From the NCBI GenBank assembly GCA_016303195.1, contig JAEDMD010000051.1:1-10540 (forward strand): a DNA stretch of 10,540 nucleotides, in the 5' to 3' direction. This stretch comes from Oscillospiraceae bacterium. GTDB lineage: Bacteria > Bacillota > Clostridia > Oscillospirales > Ruminococcaceae. The notes under the pieces were generated by a model, which was not told where the DNA came from, made no database searches, and saw nothing but the letters and a program-made list of their open reading frames with translations. The translations under genes were made by a program, and so were the position numbers. Every line of letters begins with the position of its first letter. Position 1 is the stretch's first letter. Positions 6,384-10,540 of this stretch are shown piece after piece.

Positions 6384-6406
6384 ATTATAACGGCGCATAT
6401 CCGCCG
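6384..6406 (-). promoter_or_regulatory. -10 box and adjacent inverted repeat upstream of pepV
   Basis: TATAAT on the minus strand at 6384-6389 lies 41 bases before the pepV start codon. One base upstream sits the inverted repeat CGGCG-N6-CGCCG (6391-6406), filling the spacer. No good -35 box is seen (AAATAT at 17 bases). The repeat could be an operator or activator site, which is inferred from position only. Confidence 0.4.
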
Positions 6407-6423
6407 ATATTTCAGAATATAAA

Positions 6424-6451
6424 CAAAAAACCGCAGTAAAAATACTGCGGT
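6424..6451 (-). terminator. Intrinsic terminator after the UgpC-type ATPase gene
   Basis: On the minus strand ACCGCAGTA (6451-6443) pairs perfectly with TACTGCGGT (6438-6430) around a TTTT loop, followed by TTTTT-G-TTT. It sits 110 bases past the ATPase stop codon, beyond the tail remnant. Confidence 0.88.
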
Positions 6452-6509
6452 CAATTGCGCACGGACATAGCCGCACTAAGAAAGAAAGGATAAATATGAA
6501 TTGAATTAT

Positions 6510-6560
6510 TCAGTAAATAATAGCCTTTTCAGTCTGTTTATCGAAAATATTAATTATATT
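6510..6560 (-). pseudogene. Remnant second copy of the 3' end of the ugpC-type gene
   Basis: Read in its own frame, the minus strand gives NIINIFDKQTEKAIIY then stop. The end of the intact gene gives NRIHIFDKETEKAIVN then stop. The ungapped match of 6511-6560 with 6563-6612 is 37 of 50 bases by my count. About half of the 13 differences are silent third-position changes, and the TGA stop is kept. The copy begins one base after the real stop codon and has no start codon or ribosome site. It is either a decayed tail of a former tandem paralogue or an old local duplication. Confidence 0.7.
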
Positions 6561-6561
6561 C

Positions 6562-7686
6562 TCAGTTTACGATAGCCTTCTCAGTTTCCTTATCGAAGAT
6601 ATGGATTCTGTTAGGATCGATAGCAACACTGATAGTATCACCAGGTCTTGCTGTTGATCTTGGGCTAACTCTTGCTGTGAGCGGAATACCCTCACATACG
6701 AGATAGAGGTATGTCTCAGCGCCCATCATTTCAGTGATCTCAACGTCAGCGTTGATAACACCTGTTGTAGCGTTAGAAAGGTACATTTCCTCATCATGGA
6801 TAGACTCAGGACGTACACCGAGGATGATCTCCTTGTTTACGTATCTGCCGAGGTTCTCGTTAACCTTTGACTCAGGAACGATGATCTGGTATACCTGACC
6901 TCTGTTTGAGCCGAACTCAACAACGTACTGGCCGTATTCTTCTCTGAGAACAGCGTCTACGAAGTTCATCTGAGGTGAACCGAGGAATCCTGCAACGAAC
7001 TTGTTAACAGGGTTCTCATAGAGGTTCTGAGGAGTATCGACCTGCTGAACGAAACCGTCCTTCATACAAACGATTCTGTCGCCCATGGTCATAGCCTCAG
7101 TCTGGTCATGAGTTACGTAGATGAATGTAGTACCGAGCTTCTTGTGGATCTTTGAGATCTCGGTTCTCATCTGCGCACGGAGCTTAGCATCGAGGTTTGA
7201 GAGAGGCTCGTCGAGAAGGAATACCTTAGGTGAACGAACGATAGCACGACCAAGAGCAACTCTCTGACGCTGACCACCTGACATAGCCTTTGGCTTTCTG
7301 TCGAGGAGGTGTGAAAGGTCGAGGATCTTAGCAGCCTCGTTAACCTTTCTCTCGATCTCGTCCTTAGGAACCTTACGGAGTTTAAGACCGAAAGCCATGT
7401 TATCGAATACAGTCATATGTGGGTAAAGAGCATAGTTCTGGAAAACCATTGCTATATCTCTGTCCTTAGGTGCGATATCATTAACGAGACGGTCGCCGAT
7501 GTAGAGTTCGCCCTCTGAGATTTCCTCAAGACCTGCGATCATTCTGAGGGTGGTTGACTTACCGCAACCAGAAGGTCCTACAAGAACGATAAATTCCTTA
7601 TCTCTGATCTCAAGATTTACATCAGTAACAGCAACAACGCCGCCCGGATATTTTTTATAAATGCCTTTAAGTGTTAAACCTGCCAT
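6562..7686 (-). CDS. ugpC: Sugar ABC transporter ATPase, UgpC/MsmK/MalK type
   Basis: 374-residue cytoplasmic ATPase that would energise carbohydrate ABC importers. Motifs in order: Walker A GPSGCGKST (37-45), Q-loop Q83, signature SGGQRQR (136-142), Walker B VFLLDE (155-160), D-loop SNLD (163-166), and switch histidine H193 in VTHDQTEA. The C-terminal regulatory OB-fold domain of the MalK/UgpC group covers about 240-374 (LGVRPESIHDEE near 289). Start ATG has GGAGG 11 bases upstream. No permease or solute-binding gene is adjacent and the gene has its own promoter and terminator. This fits the shared ATPases MsmK and MsmX, which serve several sugar transporters from one locus (established for streptococci and B. 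subtilis; inferred here). The exact symbol (ugpC, msmK or msmX) cannot be fixed from sequence alone. Codon use looks strongly biased, suggesting high expression. Confidence 0.93.
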   Translation of the reverse strand: MAGLTLKGIYKKYPGGVVAVTDVNLEIRDKEFIVLVGPSGCGKSTTLRMIAGLEEISEGELYIGDRLVNDIAPKDRDIAMVFQNYALYPHMTVFDNMAFGLKLRKVPKDEIERKVNEAAKILDLSHLLDRKPKAMSGGQRQRVALGRAIVRSPKVFLLDEPLSNLDAKLRAQMRTEISKIHKKLGTTFIYVTHDQTEAMTMGDRIVCMKDGFVQQVDTPQNLYENPVNKFVAGFLGSPQMNFVDAVLREEYGQYVVEFGSNRGQVYQIIVPESKVNENLGRYVNKEIILGVRPESIHDEEMYLSNATTGVINADVEITEMMGAETYLYLVCEGIPLTARVSPRSTARPGDTISVAIDPNRIHIFDKETEKAIVN

Positions 7687-7755
7687 TTAAATCCAGTCCT
7701 CCAGTTTAAATTTTTTTCTGACAATGTTTTATCATAACCGTTTTGGTACAATAAT

Positions 7756-7784
7756 ATGATATCAAATTTCAAACAATATTTCAA
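7756..7784 (-). promoter_or_regulatory. Promoter of the ugpC-type gene
   Basis: Minus strand TTGAAA (7779-7784), 17-base spacer, TATCAT (7756-7761); each box differs from consensus at one position. Start would be near 7749, giving a leader of about 63 bases. No clear catabolite-response element was seen. Confidence 0.5.
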
Positions 7785-7820
7785 GTGGTCAAATAGCCAA
7801 ATTTCGATTGTCTTGTTTAT

Positions 7821-8582
7821 TTAGTTTGCCGAGAAAAAATCGTCTTTGATTGTTAAAAGCACATCAAAGTCAATTGGAGTGAACATTTGCTTGATATCTT
7901 TAGGCAATAAGCACATACATTTTCCTGATGCGAGATTTTCGGGCAATAAAAATCCGCCGAGAGAAATTCTTTTCAGATTTTCAACATGATTTCCGACAGC
8001 CGCAAACATTCTTTTCACCTGATGGTACATTCCTTCGTGAAGCTCGATAAATGCCAGTTTATCGCTCTTTTCCGACTTTTTCACTTTACACGGCGAACAA
8101 GCCTCGCCATTTGCAAGAACAATGCCCTTTGCGAACTTTTCAACATATTCCTGTTCAAAAGGCCTTGAAAGTTCAGCGATATAAACTTTGGATATATGGC
8201 TATTAGGTGAACATATACGGTGTGCCAGTTCGCCGTCATCGGTTATGAGCAATGCTCCTGTGGAATCCTTGTCGAGCCTTCCCGCAGGAAACATCCCCTT
8301 TGTACGCATATCGTCGGGAACAAGTTTCAGCACCGATTCGCCGTCGTTATCATTGGTGGATGAGACATACCCCTTTGGCTTGTTCAGCAGAATATAGCTG
8401 AAACGGCTTGCAGAAAGTTCTCTGCCGCAGACATTTACTGTGTCAGAATCTTCATTGATCTTCGTGTCCGATTTCTTCACAACTGCGCCGTTTACCGAAA
8501 CAGAGCCTTTTGCACAAAGCTGTCTGATCTGTGTCCGTGTGTATTCGGTGCGTTCGGAAATAAATTTGTCGAGCCGCATCAT
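7821..8582 (-). CDS. rsuA: 16S rRNA pseudouridine synthase, RsuA family
   Basis: 253-residue enzyme of the RsuA/RluB/E/F family, which isomerises a specific rRNA uridine to pseudouridine (position 516 of 16S rRNA for RsuA). An N-terminal S4 RNA-binding domain (about 2-50, MRLDKFISERTEYTRTQIR) is followed by the catalytic domain. The catalytic aspartate is D104 in GRLDKDSTGALL. The family motifs LNKPKGYVSS (66-75) and EGMYHQVKRM (183-192) are present. Start: AAGGAG ends at 8591 and lies 8 bases before ATG at 8582. A GTG three codons earlier overlaps the ribosome site and is rejected. A second ATG follows at once. The final 20 residues extend past the usual core. No clear terminator was seen before the ugpC promoter. 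RsuA rather than RluF or RluB is the likeliest call, but the target base is inferred. Confidence 0.85.
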   Translation of the reverse strand: MMRLDKFISERTEYTRTQIRQLCAKGSVSVNGAVVKKSDTKINEDSDTVNVCGRELSASRFSYILLNKPKGYVSSTNDNDGESVLKLVPDDMRTKGMFPAGRLDKDSTGALLITDDGELAHRICSPNSHISKVYIAELSRPFEQEYVEKFAKGIVLANGEACSPCKVKKSEKSDKLAFIELHEGMYHQVKRMFAAVGNHVENLKRISLGGFLLPENLASGKCMCLLPKDIKQMFTPIDFDVLLTIKDDFFSAN

Positions 8583-8603
8583 GGGCGACACTCCTTTATT
8601 ATA

Positions 8604-8612
8604 ATTATAGCA
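8604..8612 (-). promoter_or_regulatory. Extended -10 promoter for rsuA
   Basis: Minus strand TGC-TATAAT, a perfect -10 with TG extension and only a weak -35 (TTCGTG at 17 bases). Transcription would start near 8597, so the leader would be only about 15 bases and begin almost at the ribosome site. Confidence 0.45.
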
Positions 8613-8632
8613 TTGATGGAGATACTCACGAA

Positions 8633-8638
8633 TATAAT
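8633..8638 (+). promoter_or_regulatory. Possible -10 box for the DUF4830-like gene
   Basis: TATAAT lies 28 bases before the start codon. The best upstream -35-like sequence (TTGATG, 8613-8618) is only 14 bases away, too close for a standard promoter. The call is therefore weak. Confidence 0.3.
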
Positions 8639-8665
8639 GTATAAAAAACTATTCAGGAGACCGCC

Positions 8666-9091
8666 ATGAAAAAAATAACATTTTTACTTGCTGCCGCCGC
8701 TGTAACCGCCGCCGCAGTCATTGCCATACGCTTGATCGATTCAAAAAACGACGAACCTGAGGAGGTTTTCGTGCCTGCTTCCACCGTCAGCGAAAGGCTT
8801 GATTATTTCGCATCCCACGGCTGGGAAACCGTCGAAACAGGGGAGAAGTCGGTAACTATCCCAACTGTTTTCTCCGAGGAATACGAAGAATATGCCCGAA
8901 TCCAGGACAGACAGGGGCTTCCGCTCCGTCATTTTGCAGGCAGGAACGGAACTCTCTACATTTTCGAGGTGAAGAACTATTCTCCCGAAAACCGACGGCT
9001 TCTTGCGGAACTTCTCGTCTGTGACGGGATAGCCGCCGCTTCTATGGTTTACAGCGAGGACGGTGAAACTGTCAGAATGCCCGTACAATAG
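8666..9091 (+). CDS. DUF4830-like exported or membrane-anchored protein
   Basis: 141-residue protein. Residues 1-22 (two lysines, then an Ala/Val/Ile-rich stretch) form a signal peptide or single anchor; no lipobox cysteine is present. The rest matches my recollection of the DUF4830 pattern found in Clostridia: an HGWE segment (51-54), an IP..F.EEYEEYA.IQ..QG helix region (65-84), a Gly-containing turn, then a Y.FEV.NY strand (98-105) and a final Gly/Ala-rich stretch. The function of this family is unknown. AGGAG lies 6 bases before ATG. The gene is divergent from rsuA and convergent with nrdR. Its GCC/CCG-rich codons differ from those of ugpC and mscL, consistent with lower expression. The family assignment is from memory of motif spacing. 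Confidence 0.75.
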   Translation: MKKITFLLAAAAVTAAAVIAIRLIDSKNDEPEEVFVPASTVSERLDYFASHGWETVETGEKSVTIPTVFSEEYEEYARIQDRQGLPLRHFAGRNGTLYIFEVKNYSPENRRLLAELLVCDGIAAASMVYSEDGETVRMPVQ

Positions 9092-9103
9092 GGAGAATTT
9101 GCA

Positions 9104-9126
9104 TAGGGGCGGATAATATCCGCCCC
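9104..9126. terminator. Perfect palindrome between convergent genes, likely bidirectional terminator
   Basis: GGGGCGGATA and TATCCGCCCC form a perfect 10-pair stem around one central base (9106-9126), preceded by TA. It lies 14 bases after the DUF4830-like gene and 19 bases beyond the nrdR stop codon. TTCTTT follows on the plus strand; no T-run follows on the minus strand. Its layout resembles the palindrome at 10489-10510. Confidence 0.6.
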
Positions 9127-9145
9127 TTCTTTCCGAGCATAAAAC

Positions 9146-9586
9146 TCACTCTATCTCGCTTATCTTTGCGACAAAGCTGGCTGTATCGGTGAAATCCTCA
9201 TAAACCGAGGCAAAACGTATGTATGCTATCGGATCAAGGTCACGGAGCTTATTCAGCACAAGTTCGCCTATTTCCTTAGACCGTGCAATGGTTTTCAGCG
9301 CATTGGCATAGTAGTTCTCAACATAATCGGCTATTTCCGAAACCTGATCTATGGTAACGGGACGCTTCTTTATGGCTGAGAAAATGCCTGTTATCAGCTT
9401 ATTCCTGTCGAACGGCTGGAAACTGCCGTCACGTTTTTCCACCATCAGCAGGGGCATTTCTATGACCTCATATGTGGTGAATCTTCCATGACATTTTATA
9501 CATTCCCTGCGGCGGCGTATCCTGTCATCGGCAGGGCGAGAATCTATTACTTTTGAATCATTGAAATTGCAAAACGGACAGTTCAT
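9146..9586 (-). CDS. nrdR: Transcriptional repressor NrdR
   Basis: 146-residue ATP/dATP-sensing repressor that binds NrdR boxes upstream of ribonucleotide reductase genes. The N-terminal zinc ribbon has C3, C6, C29 and C32, with the family stretches DSRPADD and RRRREC. The ATP-cone domain spans about 48-138 (VEKRDGS..PFDRNKL near 49-64; AYIRFASVYEDF near 121-132). Length is close to the usual 150-160. Its ATG overlaps the stop of the upstream gene in ATGA, and GGGAG lies 8 bases upstream inside that gene, indicating translational coupling. No nrd gene is in the window. Confidence 0.97.
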   Translation of the reverse strand: MNCPFCNFNDSKVIDSRPADDRIRRRRECIKCHGRFTTYEVIEMPLLMVEKRDGSFQPFDRNKLITGIFSAIKKRPVTIDQVSEIADYVENYYANALKTIARSKEIGELVLNKLRDLDPIAYIRFASVYEDFTDTASFVAKISEIE

Positions 9587-10386
9587 ATTTGTTTCTCCCT
9601 GTTGTACGGCTCAGTCATTTTCTGGATGGCATTGTAGCTTGAAACAAGATCACTGATGCCATTGAAGCCGCTTCTGTATAATTCGAGGACAACCGAACAG
9701 TCAGGATTAAGCTCTGCCAGTTTCCCGAAAAATTGCCTGAAATTGAATCTTCCTCTGCCTATGAGGAGGCAATCGCCCATTTCTCCTGAATCACTTATAT
9801 GCACATGGGATATCTTATCGCCTGCCGCATCCAGAAAGCTCATGGGATTTTCACCTGCACGGACTGCCTGTTTTGTGTCCAGAACGAAGGCAAACTCATT
9901 TCCCAGCTTGCCTGCGATATCCTTGATAAAAGCCGAATTTGCGCTCTTGCACCTTGAAACATTCTCAACTGCAACGGTTACACCGAATTCCCTGCCGAGG
10001 CGGAACAGTTTTGAATACCGCTCGCAGTAAAGCTCGGTATTCAGCGTAGAAGCAGGTTTACCGCCGTGAAAGACAAATATATCCGCTCCGACGATGTTCA
10101 TAAATCGGAAGTACAGCTTGTAATATTCCAGTATATCGTTCAATCTCCGCTCATAGGGCGAGAAGAACATCATAGTCTCCATCTCACTTGTGAAAGGGTG
10201 AACGGAAGCACATCTTACATCGAAGCGCTTCAGAAGCCCTGCCATTCCGTGAGCGAAGCCTTTTTTCAGCTCGGAGTGGGTATTGATGAACAATTCAACG
10301 CAGGAAACACCGTTTACCGCCAGTTCATATAAACTTTCCTCTATCGGCTTCGGATACAGACAAGCTGTCGAAACTCCTGCTGTCAT
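9583..10386 (-). CDS. TIM-barrel sugar phosphate isomerase/epimerase-like protein
   Basis: 267-residue protein of the xylose isomerase-like TIM-barrel (AP endonuclease family 2) superfamily. Visible barrel elements with likely metal ligands are H63 (CASVHPF), H107 (IFVFHGG), E141 (VAVENVS), D170 (FVLDTKQ), the HVHISDS motif at 194-200, and E235 (VVLELYR). This ligand order fits sugar isomerases/epimerases and endonuclease IV-like enzymes. Length and divergence from endonuclease IV favour an isomerase/epimerase, substrate unknown. Start: ATG at 10386 has AAGGAGG 7 bases upstream; another ATG at 10390 is out of frame. It is first in a two-gene operon with nrdR (ATGA overlap), which does not by itself explain its substrate. 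Confidence 0.85.
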   Translation of the reverse strand: MTAGVSTACLYPKPIEESLYELAVNGVSCVELFINTHSELKKGFAHGMAGLLKRFDVRCASVHPFTSEMETMMFFSPYERRLNDILEYYKLYFRFMNIVGADIFVFHGGKPASTLNTELYCERYSKLFRLGREFGVTVAVENVSRCKSANSAFIKDIAGKLGNEFAFVLDTKQAVRAGENPMSFLDAAGDKISHVHISDSGEMGDCLLIGRGRFNFRQFFGKLAELNPDCSVVLELYRSGFNGISDLVSSYNAIQKMTEPYNREKQI

Positions 10387-10416
10387 TCATCTTCCTCCTT
10401 TGATTTTCTTAAAATT

Positions 10417-10445
10417 ATTATACCTTGAATTATCAATATTGTCAA
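10417..10445 (-). promoter_or_regulatory. Perfect consensus promoter of the isomerase-nrdR operon
   Basis: Minus strand TTGACA (10440-10445), exactly 17 bases, then TATAAT (10417-10422), both boxes matching consensus at every position. Start would be near 10410, giving a leader of about 24 bases. An inverted repeat CCTTGA...TCAAGG (10423-10447) spans the -35 box and spacer, and a CAATATTG palindrome (10434-10441) sits within it. Confidence 0.85.
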
Positions 10446-10488
10446 GGCAGGTTTTCAGAACATACGCAGATCAATTTTTATTGTTTTG

Positions 10489-10510
10489 TAGGGACGGCCA
10501 TTGGCCGTCC
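10489..10510. repeat. Palindromic intergenic element
   Basis: GGACGGCC pairs with GGCCGTCC around ATT (10492-10510), preceded by TAGG. It shares the TAGGG-x-CGG ... CCG-x-CC frame with 9104-9126. No T-run makes it a clear terminator, and the gene to its right is outside the window. Confidence 0.55.
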
Positions 10511-10540
10511 TTTGATTCCCAAATAAATTCGCTGAAACCA

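Noticed and set aside
6344..6454. Upstream extension of pepV by 37 codons
   Set aside because: It would be encoded by the ugpC terminator and the pepV promoter region. The ATG at 6343 has GGAGG 5 bases upstream.
7737..7747. Short inverted repeat ACC-N5-GGT just downstream of the ugpC promoter, considered as an operator
   Set aside because: Only three pairs per arm, with no match to a catabolite-response element; expected by chance.

Overview
The window reads as chromosomal DNA of a low-to-mid GC Firmicute. The gene set, the AT-rich spacers carrying sigma-A-type promoters, the strong AGGAGG-like ribosome sites and the DUF4830-type protein suggest a Ruminococcus-like member of the Oscillospiraceae (inference). 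All recognisable genes look like ordinary chromosomal genes. No transposase, integrase, phage gene, tRNA, rRNA or CRISPR array was seen.

Left part (1-4070). A membrane-anchored VanY/M15B D,D-carboxypeptidase (minus) is followed by a 611-bp spacer holding two divergent extended -10 promoters. The rightward promoter starts a candidate structured RNA: its 5' end pairs back on itself, it has two internal hairpin arms, and it is followed by a terminator-like hairpin. Downstream, on the same strand, lie a zinc-ribbon protein with two different sets of internal repeats and then mscL, the large mechanosensitive channel. mscL ends in a strong intrinsic terminator.

Middle part (4000-7800, all minus). 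A second zinc-ribbon protein has a 12-residue Tyr/Gly/Gln repeat and a DUF805 membrane domain. Next come a PepV-like M20 dipeptidase and an orphan UgpC/MsmK-type sugar ABC transporter ATPase. Just after the ATPase stop codon lies a diverged second copy of its last 16 codons plus stop, then a textbook terminator.

Right part (7800-10540). An RsuA-type pseudouridine synthase (minus) is divergent from a DUF4830-like exported or anchored protein (plus). That protein is convergent, across a perfect palindrome, with a two-gene operon (minus): a TIM-barrel sugar-phosphate isomerase/epimerase-like gene overlapping nrdR by ATGA, driven by a promoter with perfect consensus boxes.

Most genes are independent transcription units in housekeeping roles: cell wall trimming, osmotic release, peptide breakdown, sugar uptake, rRNA modification and ribonucleotide reductase control. 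The most interesting signals are non-coding: the structured RNA at about 1619-1792, the ugpC tail remnant at 6510-6560, and two small families of dispersed hairpins.
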